Shown here piece after piece: positions 28,351 through 37,609 of a stretch of DNA of 64,000 nucleotides; positions within the stretch are counted from its first letter, which is position 1; the number at the start of each line of letters is the position of its first letter. The DNA is taken from positions 43,925 through 107,924 of the forward strand of contig UQLN01000008.1 in the NCBI GenBank assembly GCA_900541965.1, in the 5' to 3' direction. Source of the stretch: an uncultured Parabacteroides sp. GTDB taxonomy: Bacteria > Bacteroidota > Bacteroidia > Bacteroidales > Tannerellaceae. Below the pieces are notes generated by a model. That model saw only the letters and a list, made by a program, of their open reading frames with translations. It did no database searches and was not told where the DNA came from. Both the position numbers and the translations under genes were made by a program.

Positions 28351-28815
28351 TTATTGTCTCTTTTTTCTATCGCCGGAGGAAGTTCTCATAAATTCCCGTG
28401 CAAATTTGAGTTCAGCACGTCTGTACTTATAAAGTTTCTTCGGTGATAGTATCTCTTTAAACTTATCGTAATACTCCTTTTCTAATTGTGCCTGCTTTAA
28501 ATTGACATTAACGCATTCATCAATTGCTTTTAAATAAACATCTTCAGTTGTTTCCGGATTTTTTCTAAGTTCTTTGGAGAGTTTTCTACATTCACGCCCT
28601 ACTTCAAACATTTTTTCCTGCAGTTCGTTACAAAGCGGAATAAAAGACGCTGCCTCTTCCGGAGTCAAACCAACTTCTGCAGTAATAAATGCATTTCGCT
28701 TTGCTTGAAATGCCTCCCTATCAAAGTCCTTATGCTGTTTTCCTTCCTGGGCATTTGCACAGAATGAGAACACAACTGAAAACGCCACAAATGTAATAAA
28801 AAATATTTTATTCAT
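28351..28815 (-). CDS. Periplasmic Spy/CpxP-like helical protein
   Basis: 155 residues from ATG 28815. Signal peptide (MNKIFFITFVAFSVVFSFCANAQ), then a charged helical body with GLTPEEAASFIPL and LSPKKLYKY, patterns that recall the LTxxQ-type repeats of Spy/CpxP chaperones and zinc-resistance proteins. Third gene after an ECF sigma factor and its likely anti-sigma factor, so probably part of the envelope-stress output. The open frame to 28851 adds residues before the signal. Confidence 0.6.
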   Translation of the reverse strand: MNKIFFITFVAFSVVFSFCANAQEGKQHKDFDREAFQAKRNAFITAEVGLTPEEAASFIPLCNELQEKMFEVGRECRKLSKELRKNPETTEDVYLKAIDECVNVNLKQAQLEKEYYDKFKEILSPKKLYKYRRAELKFAREFMRTSSGDRKKRQ

Positions 28816-28858
28816 ACAAGCCTTCCTACAAAAATATTTCGATAATTTCATTTTTTTA

Positions 28859-29251
28859 TCACTCAGTTACACTTATATCCCCTGTCAAAAGAAAACCGGC
28901 ATACCTATCTTCCAGATATTCAAGATAATCTTCGTCTTCAGCCTCCTGCTTGGCAGAAATGCTATTTGCTGTAACATTTGATTTCACGAGCAGAGAGTCG
29001 GCATTCTGGCTTTGTTCACCGCCATCGCCAACCAGAACTTTAAAAAACAACCCCAAACCTGCAAACACCGCTGCCATATAAAGCCATGGGCGAACACGGT
29101 CCATCAAGGAAACCTTTTTCGCTTCCTCCTTTGGGGATTTTTCGGGAAGCCGGCTCATTATATTAGCCGTAAGTCCTTCCATATACCCCTCAGGCACAGT
29201 AAAAGGATTTTTTCCCTTAAAATGGTCCAGATTGTTACGTTCAGTTTTCAT
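28859..29251 (-). CDS. Putative anti-sigma factor, single-span membrane protein
   Basis: 130 residues from ATG 29251. A cytoplasmic N-terminus containing NPFTVPEGYMEGLTANIMSRLP is followed by one membrane span (LYMAAVFAGLGLFFKVLV) and an acidic tail. The PEGY motif and position directly after an ECF sigma gene are typical of small Bacteroidota anti-sigma-like proteins. No zinc-binding anti-sigma motif is visible, so the role is inferred. Confidence 0.6.
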   Translation of the reverse strand: MKTERNNLDHFKGKNPFTVPEGYMEGLTANIMSRLPEKSPKEEAKKVSLMDRVRPWLYMAAVFAGLGLFFKVLVGDGGEQSQNADSLLVKSNVTANSISAKQEAEDEDYLEYLEDRYAGFLLTGDISVTE

Positions 29252-29298
29252 ATCATCTCTCTTTTTACATTCTTTTGACAAATAGAAACGGGAAAGGT

Positions 29299-29850
29299 TT
29301 AAATGTCTTTTGTTAAAAACTCCTCGACCTTTTTCACGGCATGGTGATAAGAGGCCTTCAAAGCCCCTACCGAGGTCCCGAATATTTCAGACATATCCTC
29401 ATATTTCATATCATCAAAATACTTCATATTAAATACAGCCCGCTGTTTTTCCGGCAGTGTCAAAATAGCCCGCTGCAATTTCATTTCCGCTTCGTCTCCG
29501 TCAAAATACTCATCCCCCTTCAATTTTTCCAACAAAAATTCATCCGTATCATCAATAGATACATTATTCACTGTACGCTGACGGTTCAGGAAAGTGATAC
29601 ATTCGTTGATAGCAATCCGATATAACCAGGTAGACAATTTGGCATCTCCCCGGAAATAATCAATATTTGTCCAAGCTTTCAGAAATGTATTTTGCAGCAA
29701 ATCATTCGCATCTTCATGATTCAACACCATTTTACGAATTTGCCAATACAACTTTTCCCCGTACAAACCGACGATCTTCGAAAAAGCGTCTTTTTGACGG
29801 GCAGGATCGCGTAGTTGTAACACTATCTCATCTTCTGTATATTGTTGCAT
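29299..29850 (-). CDS. ECF-type RNA polymerase sigma factor
   Basis: 183 residues. Region 2 (NHEDANDLLQNTFLKAWTNIDYFRGDAKLSTWLYRIAINECI) and region 4 (LTLPEKQRAVFNMKYFDDMKYEDMSEIFG...VGALKASYHHAVKKVEEFL) are both complete. It directs RNA polymerase to stress promoters. First gene of an operon with a putative anti-sigma factor and a Spy-like protein. Confidence 0.93.
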   Translation of the reverse strand: MQQYTEDEIVLQLRDPARQKDAFSKIVGLYGEKLYWQIRKMVLNHEDANDLLQNTFLKAWTNIDYFRGDAKLSTWLYRIAINECITFLNRQRTVNNVSIDDTDEFLLEKLKGDEYFDGDEAEMKLQRAILTLPEKQRAVFNMKYFDDMKYEDMSEIFGTSVGALKASYHHAVKKVEEFLTKDI

Positions 29851-29904
29851 CCTTACTCACTAATTTGGGTGGTAAATATAAGGAAAATATCCGGATACTC
29901 AATA

Positions 29905-32808
29905 TTACCAATCTAATCTAAGCGTAGTAAATCCCATGGAAGAGACAGGAACCCTACCATCAACAATCTGTACTTTACCTGGTTCCTCATTAAATTCGCA
30001 AACAGTAATCCTTTTAGGGCTTTGCTTCTTCCAAGCAAGTTTTACAATATGCTCTTTATCCGATACGGAGCGTAAACGAACGATTTGGGATTTACCGTCA
30101 TCTATCGTTTTAATCATTGAAACAACAACCGATTCATCTCCTGTCAAAGTCATATTTTGCTGATAGTTGAAATCTTTATCAACCGGAACCGCTACCATCG
30201 GGCAAATCTGTTCCATCCCGAATTTATTTGCTTTCGCAACATCATATGCCCCCTTGCCCGGCAACACCCGATATTCAAACTTTATTTTTCCGTCCTGCGA
30301 TAAAGGGAAATTCGTATGCCAATGATTATTGAGCGCCCATGAGTAAATAGTGGACGACGGTTTGATTTTCCGAATCCACTTAGGCGATTTAAATGCCCCG
30401 CCAATAATATTCGCACTCATCTCCCCTACTTCAAACATACAGGCATTCAGCGAACACCAAGTCACATTTTTATCTTCGCCGGAAATATTCAACCAACGCT
30501 GAAAAGCAATCCAATTCCGGTTGGCAACCGCAAGCTGGTCTTTTTCCACTTCCATTACTCCCCACGGAATATCAGCATTAATCACAGGATTCTTTATCTC
30601 AAAAGCGAATCCGAAATGTATCCCCTCTTTATCTGTAGTTGCTATTTTATCAAGTATATTGCAGAAAGAAACATAGGGCTGGCCCGCAACCAGGATAATT
30701 TCGCGCTTTAGTTCGCTACATCCTTCCGCATCCGATTCTACCAACAAGGAGTTTACCAATGGTCCTTGCTCTTTTACACTCACTTTTACGTTATATGCTT
30801 TTGTCGCACGGCTCCCTTCATCATCCCCTTTCAAATAACGATAACTGTTCAAAGCAGACATCGATTTATTATCGGCAAACTCCTCCCCTCCATACACCAG
30901 GCTTATCACATCTCCTGTCTCCGGACTTACTTTCAATTTAACAATGCCATTATCCAATACATTCTCTTCCATCCTCATCAGAGAAACCCGCTTAGACGGC
31001 TTAGACGATAATCGATATTTTTTAGCTCCCAATGCATCCACATCCGCTGCCCAGAAAGCCAATCGACCATCAGAAAGACGTTGGCTCACAACTTCTTTTC
31101 CAGTCTCGGCATCTACCACACAGGTATAATTTTTTGCGACCTCCTTAGGCAACTTCACCACCTCGCTACGTACCCAGGAAGAGGTATTGAACAGGCTGAC
31201 AGTAGCAGACTCAGTGATAATATCCGATAAAGTTCCGGCAAGCAATTCTCTTTGCATCTTATCGGAATTACGGAAATAATCGAGTTTAACATTCAATATC
31301 TCATCACATATCGGTTGCTGGGAAGGATTCATATAAGCCCACGTATGCTCTGTTCCCATTATCACATTTCTCCACGCTTCCTCAAAATCCGGCAATGGTT
31401 CCTGGCTGCCCTGCTTTAACATGCTCCAAAGAGTTTCGGTCTGAACAAGTTGTTCTTTCACTTCCCGGTGATGTCCTGTAAATCCGGCTTTCGAGCCAAG
31501 CCCGTCTGTCCAGCATTCGGTAAAATCACCTTTCAATACGGGTAACTGGTCACCATATTTTTCATCAAAAGCACTCATCATCTCTGTTGCCGTACAAATC
31601 CGCAACTTCGGATAAGCAAACTCTTCGTTCCAACTCTTCACCGCCTCAGGCAAGTCAAAATCGATCGGCGTATTATCGGCCATACACCAGGTCATCGGAA
31701 ATATATCGAACGGATAATAATCGGCCTTCTCCAGCTCCGGCAACATCTGGTCTATATACTTGTCTATAAAATTGGCACGCGGGTTATCCGTTTTGACAAT
31801 TCTCAATAATTTATCCGGGTCAGTCTGTCCTGCCATCTTCGGCCAAAACATATATCCTTTATTATGGGCGCCGGGTGTATAAGCCCCAGGCTGCAAAAAC
31901 AACATCTTCGACTTTCCGTCAGGACCTTCCCACCAGAAAGGTTTAAAACTGATTTCATGTGCAAGCCCCGTACGGTCCGAGCCATTAAAAAGAGCCAGGC
32001 AATAAGGAATGCCCAACTGGGATGCAACCGGAACCACTCCCCACGAAACACCAGGGATATCGACCTGAACCATTGTTTTAATACTTCTCCCTGTCCGCTT
32101 TTCAAGTTTCTTACTGTAGTTGAACAATTCAAACAATTCTTCATCATTTGCCGTACTTGTATTTGTATTGACGTAACCGGCATCTATAGCGATCTGTCCA
32201 TCTTTAATTGCCCGGATAAGTTTTTCACATTTTTCAGCCGGTTCTGTTTTCAAATATCGTTCAACAGGCCACGTTACCTCCGGATTCCAAACAAAACGGG
32301 CACCTTCCGGATAATTTTTTGTTTTCTCAGCCAATTCTATGGCATATTCCAGATTACGTTTATGTATCAACTCCACATTTGCCTGCGTATTGGTATACCC
32401 GATATCCACATGAGAATGCGGATAAATATAGACAGTCCATTGGCGGGCATAAGGAATTACCACTTGCTTCGATGCCAGTTGCTTCTTACCTATAAGAAAG
32501 TTAACTGATATCGTATCATCTTTCCGTACACCTATATCCGGAGGAAGCAATACAGAAATAGAATCACGCCTATCCGTATTCAGCAGTGTCCGTTCTTTCT
32601 TTCCATTTGCCAAAATCTCGATACTTGCATTTTTCAATGGTTTTATACCGTTATAGGTAACAAACATCTCGCGACCGGCACTCTTGTCACTCCTATATTT
32701 ATAATACCTTGCCACTTTACAATCAATGCTTTCTTCCGAAACTTCGTTACCGGCAAAGACATTCGAAACCAAACAAGATAAAGCAGCGGTGATAATGATA
32801 CTTTTCAT
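29905..32808 (-). CDS. GH38 family alpha-mannosidase-like hydrolase, exported
   Basis: 967 residues. Signal peptide to about residue 19. The catalytic domain starts with PHSHVDIGYTNT, whose His and Asp bind zinc, and continues with RFVWNPEVTWPVERYL and MVQVDIPGVSWGVVPV. The C-terminal half is the beta-sandwich region of GH38. These enzymes remove alpha-mannose from glycans. No SusC/SusD pair is adjacent, so it is not an evident polysaccharide utilisation locus. Confidence 0.85.
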   Translation of the reverse strand: MKSIIITAALSCLVSNVFAGNEVSEESIDCKVARYYKYRSDKSAGREMFVTYNGIKPLKNASIEILANGKKERTLLNTDRRDSISVLLPPDIGVRKDDTISVNFLIGKKQLASKQVVIPYARQWTVYIYPHSHVDIGYTNTQANVELIHKRNLEYAIELAEKTKNYPEGARFVWNPEVTWPVERYLKTEPAEKCEKLIRAIKDGQIAIDAGYVNTNTSTANDEELFELFNYSKKLEKRTGRSIKTMVQVDIPGVSWGVVPVASQLGIPYCLALFNGSDRTGLAHEISFKPFWWEGPDGKSKMLFLQPGAYTPGAHNKGYMFWPKMAGQTDPDKLLRIVKTDNPRANFIDKYIDQMLPELEKADYYPFDIFPMTWCMADNTPIDFDLPEAVKSWNEEFAYPKLRICTATEMMSAFDEKYGDQLPVLKGDFTECWTDGLGSKAGFTGHHREVKEQLVQTETLWSMLKQGSQEPLPDFEEAWRNVIMGTEHTWAYMNPSQQPICDEILNVKLDYFRNSDKMQRELLAGTLSDIITESATVSLFNTSSWVRSEVVKLPKEVAKNYTCVVDAETGKEVVSQRLSDGRLAFWAADVDALGAKKYRLSSKPSKRVSLMRMEENVLDNGIVKLKVSPETGDVISLVYGGEEFADNKSMSALNSYRYLKGDDEGSRATKAYNVKVSVKEQGPLVNSLLVESDAEGCSELKREIILVAGQPYVSFCNILDKIATTDKEGIHFGFAFEIKNPVINADIPWGVMEVEKDQLAVANRNWIAFQRWLNISGEDKNVTWCSLNACMFEVGEMSANIIGGAFKSPKWIRKIKPSSTIYSWALNNHWHTNFPLSQDGKIKFEYRVLPGKGAYDVAKANKFGMEQICPMVAVPVDKDFNYQQNMTLTGDESVVVSMIKTIDDGKSQIVRLRSVSDKEHIVKLAWKKQSPKRITVCEFNEEPGKVQIVDGRVPVSSMGFTTLRLDW

Positions 32809-32984
32809 AATTTATCCTTCCTATTTTTAATCCGGACTTGTTGTTATACAAGTTTATATTAATTCATCTATTACAAATTTACAGGCAAATATAAGGATTA
32901 AAAAACGGCAGAAACAGTGACCTATTTTACGATTTACATATACTATTCTACTATTTTAGAGCTTTTCCGGCATGCATATACAAA

Positions 32985-33018
32985 AAAAGCGGACAATCAT
33001 ACCGATTATCCGCTTTCA
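32985..33018 (-). terminator. Terminator of tRNA-Leu
   Basis: On the minus strand AAAGCGGATAATCGGT pairs with GATTGTCCGCTTT and is followed by TTTT. It begins just after the tRNA 3' end. Confidence 0.85.
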
Positions 33019-33021
33019 AAG

Positions 33022-33103
33022 TGCCCAGAACAGGACTCGAACCTGCACGCCTTGCGACACACGCACCTGAAACGTGCGCGTCTACCAATTCCGCCACCTG
33101 GGC
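33022..33103 (-). tRNA. tRNA-Leu (CAG)
   Basis: Class II tRNA with a long variable arm. Acceptor GCCCAGG/TCTGGGC, D arm GGCGGAATTGGTAGACGC, anticodon stem CACGT/GCGTG with loop TTCAGGT (anticodon CAG), T arm GCAGG-TTCGAGT-CCTGT. CCA not encoded. It borders the pilus island. Confidence 0.95.
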
Positions 33104-33135
33104 ATTTATTTTTTATCTAAATCACAATCTCTCTC

Positions 33136-33155
33136 GATTGCGGTGCAAAAGTAAC
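33136..33155. repeat. Left copy of 20-bp repeat B flanking the pilus island
   Basis: 18 of 20 bases match 43544-43563. The left copy contains the intact TACTTTTG box of the tRNA-Leu promoter; the right copy has it broken (TACTCCTG). Confidence 0.7.
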
Positions 33156-33176
33156 TATTTCTTTTGAAATACCAAA
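33146..33176 (-). promoter_or_regulatory. Promoter for tRNA-Leu
   Basis: On the minus strand TTTG (33176-33173), exactly 19 bases, TACTTTTG (33153-33146), about 43 bases before the tRNA. Confidence 0.8.
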
Positions 33177-33202
33177 CGCTTATTCAAAAAAGAATAGCTT
33201 TT

Positions 33203-33244
33203 CTCCTGTTAATTCTCTTTTTCCTTCTATTCAGTTAAGATATT
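33203..33244. repeat. Left copy of direct repeat A bounding the pilus island
   Basis: 38 of 42 bases match 43564-43605, including the first 24 without mismatch. The right copy is the 3' end of the 535-residue membrane protein gene; the left copy is a decayed version with a stop in the KEKEN frame. It starts exactly at the stop codon of the last pilus gene. Confidence 0.8.
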
Positions 33245-35973
33245 TAGGGTGCCGGAATTGTCCTGACACACCGCAGGGAGAATTTCTTAGTGCCGTAATT
33301 GGAGCCCGTACCTGCTCCCCTGGTACTTGCATGCACTGCCATATAGTAACCATTACCGACGGTAGCAGGAGTACCTGACCAGAAGAATCCGCTTGTTTTT
33401 GTAGGAGCATCACCTTCTCCGGACGTGGGTAGCCAGCATCCCACATACCCGCCGACTACATCACCCGAAGCGATAAAGGCCCTTTGCTTGCTGAATTTCA
33501 CCAGTTGTAGTTGTCTCACCATCCTCTCCTGTTCCTTATCGGTTGGCGGTCTCCAGCCTTGTTTCATCGCCGGATCTTCATAATTATAGTCCCCGTATTC
33601 TGCACATCGACTCGCCAGTTTGTCCTTGTCGAATGTATAATACTCCCCCCTAAACAGCGAATGTTTATGGTCCGGATGGTTCTCCTGATTGGCATAATTC
33701 AGTGCTGTTGATGTCTGCTTCAACGGCGCCCCGCAATTACGGTCCGCCACCGTGATACCCAAATCGTTCAGGTCGACATCATCGATGCGACAATTCGTCT
33801 CTATTGTCACCGTAAATGTGAATTGCCTTTCTGTTACCGGCTGTCCGGTTTTTTTATCCACGGCCGTCACCTTGATGCACTCCGTGATTGGCACGTCTCC
33901 CGGCCCTGTGCGGAAGATGCCCAGGTAGAACATTTGCCCGTCCAACGCGCCCGTAAGCGTAGTTCCGGCGCTGCTGCCGGTATAAGTGGCTTGTCTCGGC
34001 GGGTCCTCGTTCTGCGGTGTTGTAAACGTCAGGAACGCATCCACGTCCTCCCTGAAACCGCTCTCCACTTTGAAAGTATAATTTTCCGGGTCTACCAGTT
34101 TCACACTGAAGGGTACCACCCTTACCACCCCGTCCGGATTTCCAATGTCATTCGAGAATCCGTTCACCACCAACGGGTCGTTCCCGTAATTGGGGAACAC
34201 CGTCACCAGATACTTGCTGGGTTCCTGCGTGAAGTGTATCTTTACATCCGGCACGCTTCCCGCCGGGCTGCGGGTCACGGTAAGCGTGCCGCTCCGTGGG
34301 GCATTCGACACATTGGGCTGGAACTGTATATGTATGCGCCCTTTGTTACCTCCGAATTTCGTATAATCCGCCCCGATAAAGCCTGAAAGGTAGTTATCCG
34401 CCGATGTCATCCACGAGCCGGTTGCCCCTCCGGTGAGGACTTGAAGGGAGAATGTAGTGCCTTGTCCGGGCACGGACATTTCCACTGTTCCGGTCTGCCC
34501 CTCTACGGAGAGCATCTCCAGTTCACCTGTTGTTGACAGTTGGGTGATGTTGATGGTTACTTTCAGGGGCTTGGCGGGGGTGGGTGTAATACCTGTAGCC
34601 TCTACTTCGAGCTGCGCGGTATTGACAAACACCGTGCTGTTTTCGTGCGCAGCGACAATCCGGAACGAATTATCGTCTATTTTTTCAAACTTGAAATTAT
34701 TCTCGACATTCTCCCGCCAGGCAAGTTTCCAGCCGAGACCTTCCTTTACGGATACTTTTAGCACGGCTGATTCGTTGGCGGAGGCATTGAACACGACAGA
34801 AGTACGTGATACGGTTAAGAAATTTCCTTTGTCGTCCACCACCGTGTTATTGTTGTCCTCTTCCCATGCATCGTCTACTGCATAGTCCAGCAAGCGGTCT
34901 TTCTCACTCATGGCCTGGTCTTCCGTATCGGCTCCCGCACGCTTGACACCGTTGATTACTACCGTATAAACATAGTTCCGCTTGAGCACCTGGCTCAGCC
35001 CGGCATCCGCGACATTGGCGCGGTAGTAGGTCAGTTTGGTAGTATTAACTCCCCCTCCCGTCTCGCTCTGGTAGTATCCTGCTATGAGCAGGCAGGTGGT
35101 GCGTTCGTCGTCCTGCGTGGTATATGATGCGATGTTGGGATAGGCGTACAGTCCGCCATCTGCCATATCCTGCCTGTTGGTGTCCGGTAGGGGCAGGTCG
35201 GCTTTTACATATCCGGCGGGCAGGTTATTCGGGTCGGACGGTGGCGTGGTTGCGGTTCCTTTCACGACTGCATCTCCCAATGGGGCGTCCTGATGGAAAA
35301 AGTAACCAGCATCGCGGTAGTTGCACACTTTCACCCAGGCAATAACCAATCGGTCTGCCGCCATATTGTGCAGGTCAAAACGGCTGACGGCACGACTGAA
35401 CCGTACCGAAACGTTCAATGGTTCTGTAGAATTCGGGGCGGGTGGAGTGAAGAGGCTTTCTTCACCGTCCTGTCCCAACAGTATGCCGAACAGTGGCAGC
35501 GGTGCTGCCACCCTTGCCCGGGCAAGGGATTGTGATTTCATGATGCGTCGCATTTCGTCATAGCTCTTGCTGTTGTTTGCGCGTATGTAGTCCTCGAAGT
35601 TTTTCCCGTCGGCTTTGTACTCGTCGTAGTTTGCCACAATCAGCGTGCGGTATTTGCTGCCCGCAGTGAGTGCCCCCGGAATGTTGAGCGAGAAGCTGCC
35701 CGCCGCCCCGCTTCCGGCGGGGACGGAAGCACCCTGCCAGGCAACGTAGCCTCCGGTGGAAGAGTTATAGAAGACGAAATACACTTTATCGACTTTCTTT
35801 TCGGCCGGTGTTGCTGCTATGCTTCGTGTCTGCAGATCGTCGAAACTATAGGAGATAGTCACCCCCGCAGCAATGTCCCGGGGGAAGGTTTCCTCTTGCA
35901 GGCATCCGCCAAGAAGCACCAGTAGCGGCAGCAGTACTGCCAGAAGCGTATGGATACAAAGATTCTGTTTCAT
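33244..35973 (-). CDS. Large type V pilus tip/accessory subunit, lipoprotein
   Basis: About 909 residues from ATG 35973. Lipobox LVLLGGC, then a FimB/Mfa2-like N-terminal domain (KVDKVYFVFYNSSTGGYV), two BACON-like beta domains with the phrases ITQLSTTGE and HFTQEPSKY, and a C-terminal 'WRPPTDKEQE...FSLRCVRT' module seen in Bacteroidota fimbrial tip proteins. Last gene of the operon; probably exposed at the pilus tip. Noticeably GC-rich. The frame is open to 36003, overlapping the previous gene, but the signal peptide starts at 35973. Confidence 0.75.
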   Translation of the reverse strand: MKQNLCIHTLLAVLLPLLVLLGGCLQEETFPRDIAAGVTISYSFDDLQTRSIAATPAEKKVDKVYFVFYNSSTGGYVAWQGASVPAGSGAAGSFSLNIPGALTAGSKYRTLIVANYDEYKADGKNFEDYIRANNSKSYDEMRRIMKSQSLARARVAAPLPLFGILLGQDGEESLFTPPAPNSTEPLNVSVRFSRAVSRFDLHNMAADRLVIAWVKVCNYRDAGYFFHQDAPLGDAVVKGTATTPPSDPNNLPAGYVKADLPLPDTNRQDMADGGLYAYPNIASYTTQDDERTTCLLIAGYYQSETGGGVNTTKLTYYRANVADAGLSQVLKRNYVYTVVINGVKRAGADTEDQAMSEKDRLLDYAVDDAWEEDNNNTVVDDKGNFLTVSRTSVVFNASANESAVLKVSVKEGLGWKLAWRENVENNFKFEKIDDNSFRIVAAHENSTVFVNTAQLEVEATGITPTPAKPLKVTINITQLSTTGELEMLSVEGQTGTVEMSVPGQGTTFSLQVLTGGATGSWMTSADNYLSGFIGADYTKFGGNKGRIHIQFQPNVSNAPRSGTLTVTRSPAGSVPDVKIHFTQEPSKYLVTVFPNYGNDPLVVNGFSNDIGNPDGVVRVVPFSVKLVDPENYTFKVESGFREDVDAFLTFTTPQNEDPPRQATYTGSSAGTTLTGALDGQMFYLGIFRTGPGDVPITECIKVTAVDKKTGQPVTERQFTFTVTIETNCRIDDVDLNDLGITVADRNCGAPLKQTSTALNYANQENHPDHKHSLFRGEYYTFDKDKLASRCAEYGDYNYEDPAMKQGWRPPTDKEQERMVRQLQLVKFSKQRAFIASGDVVGGYVGCWLPTSGEGDAPTKTSGFFWSGTPATVGNGYYMAVHASTRGAGTGSNYGTKKFSLRCVRTIPAP

Positions 35974-35986
35974 ATGTCGATTGTAT

Positions 35987-37585
35987 TTAAAAGTCCTTGT
36001 CAAACTCTCCCCCTTCCTGTTCCCAATCCGCCTGATTATCCGGCTTCTGGGTTATCCGGATATCAAACTTCAGCCTCTTTGCCTTTATCGTCAGCGTAGA
36101 GGTACGGTCGGGGTCGTTCCCAGCCATTGCGCGGAGTGTTTTTATCTCAAGCTTCCCATCCGTTGCCGTGGCGGGTTTCGTCACCCGGAAATCGGTATTC
36201 TCCAAAGAGGCATTCCTTGTATAGGAAACCCCTCCGTCGAAGCTCATTTCCCAGTCGGCAGGGTCTATAGAACTCTCCATGTCTATGGTTCCTTTCTGTC
36301 CTTCATTTCCGGGCAAAATAATGTTTTTTTTCTGCGCATACATCCAGTCCGTACCGTCGAATACGATGTCCTGAAAATTGTCCGTCCACCCTGTAATCTC
36401 TATACCCATGTTTATGCGCAGGCTCTCGTAAGCCTCTTGTGCGGAAGTTTCCCCGTCACCTTGCACGGAAGTGATACTTACACAATACCGGTGGTTGCGC
36501 AGCAGGTCTATGAGCGAGCGGTCGGCTGCGTTGTCATTGAAGTCGATCCGGTAATAACTATCGGCATGCCCGTTGTACGAACCGCATACCACAAGTGCGC
36601 AACGGTCTTTATGTCCGGCATCGCCGGGTTTCCCAGTGTGCCCCGGACCTCCGGGAACGGTTTGCCGTATATCCGCCTCAGGCAGATAGATTTCACGGCG
36701 TATGCCGTATGCTCTTGCGGGCAGGTCATAGATGAAAGGCGCTGTTATCAGTGCAGATATCCCTTCGGGCGAAGGTGCCGTCACTTTACGCCGGCTCGCA
36801 TCGTAAACGGTAGCCAGGGGCATAAAGGCATACCGGTTATTGGGACGGTATACATATACCTTTTTAAGCACGAAAGGGATGTCTTTTCCTGATGCATCCT
36901 TCCCGTTCCAGCCGGGCCATGTAGCGAGATTCTCTGCTGCCGGGCCTTTGCCCACTCCCACCTCCACACTTGCCAGTGCCCGGATTGCCGGAACGGTAAT
37001 ACTGGCAGCATCAGCCGGTACAGATATGGGCGAGGCTGCTTTTCCCCACATTACCAACCCTTCCGCAGGCGAAGCTGCCGGCAGGGCCGCCGGGCTCAGT
37101 TCGTTGCTCACAAGCATCGTTTGCAGATCATCATAGTTTTTCCCGTTGAAGTCCGTCAGATTCTTACCCTGCATCCAGCCGTCTACATTCGTTAGTACCA
37201 GACAGTCGAAAGTCGTCCTCGTCCCCGTGTTTACAATCAGGGAGGCGGTAAAGGTCCATTTCGTCGGATCACTGACGGTGGGTGTCACATTCTTTCCTTT
37301 CACCACGGTATACACCCTGTTATCGGTCGTATTGAAGAAAAAGACATATACATCGTTTATCAAGCTTTCCTGCTCCACGCTCAGGGCACGCGTAGGGCTG
37401 GCAGGCTGGTTGGTACGCAGGCGTATTTTCACCTCCACCTGCTCCGGTTGCCCCGGTTCCGGAGTCAGCCCTTCTTCCATGCGGTCGTTGGTGCAGGCCG
37501 CTGCCAGCACCAGTAGTCCGGCAAGTGCTGCCCTGCGCACAAAGGCCGAAGCGCTTTGGTAATGGGGTATTCTCTTCATGGGCAT
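35987..37585 (-). CDS. Type V pilus accessory/tip subunit, lipoprotein
   Basis: 532 residues. Lipobox GLLVLAAAC near residue 30. Fimbrillin-like N-terminal region (INDVYVFFFNTTDN, PTRALSVEQE), with RNHRYCVSITSVQGDG resembling the conserved C-terminal strand of fimbrillins, followed by an additional beta domain ending FDIRITQKPD. Arg near position 66 (PTRALS) could be the gingipain-like processing site typical of this superfamily. Fifth gene of the operon; start could be 37579. Confidence 0.7.
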   Translation of the reverse strand: MPMKRIPHYQSASAFVRRAALAGLLVLAAACTNDRMEEGLTPEPGQPEQVEVKIRLRTNQPASPTRALSVEQESLINDVYVFFFNTTDNRVYTVVKGKNVTPTVSDPTKWTFTASLIVNTGTRTTFDCLVLTNVDGWMQGKNLTDFNGKNYDDLQTMLVSNELSPAALPAASPAEGLVMWGKAASPISVPADAASITVPAIRALASVEVGVGKGPAAENLATWPGWNGKDASGKDIPFVLKKVYVYRPNNRYAFMPLATVYDASRRKVTAPSPEGISALITAPFIYDLPARAYGIRREIYLPEADIRQTVPGGPGHTGKPGDAGHKDRCALVVCGSYNGHADSYYRIDFNDNAADRSLIDLLRNHRYCVSITSVQGDGETSAQEAYESLRINMGIEITGWTDNFQDIVFDGTDWMYAQKKNIILPGNEGQKGTIDMESSIDPADWEMSFDGGVSYTRNASLENTDFRVTKPATATDGKLEIKTLRAMAGNDPDRTSTLTIKAKRLKFDIRITQKPDNQADWEQEGGEFDKDF

Positions 37586-37609
37586 AGGTATTATGTTGTT
37601 GTATTCATA

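Noticed and set aside
35873..36892. 339-codon plus-strand open frame
   Set aside because: Antisense to the pilus tip and accessory genes; no domain, and explained by the GC-rich codons of the real minus-strand genes.
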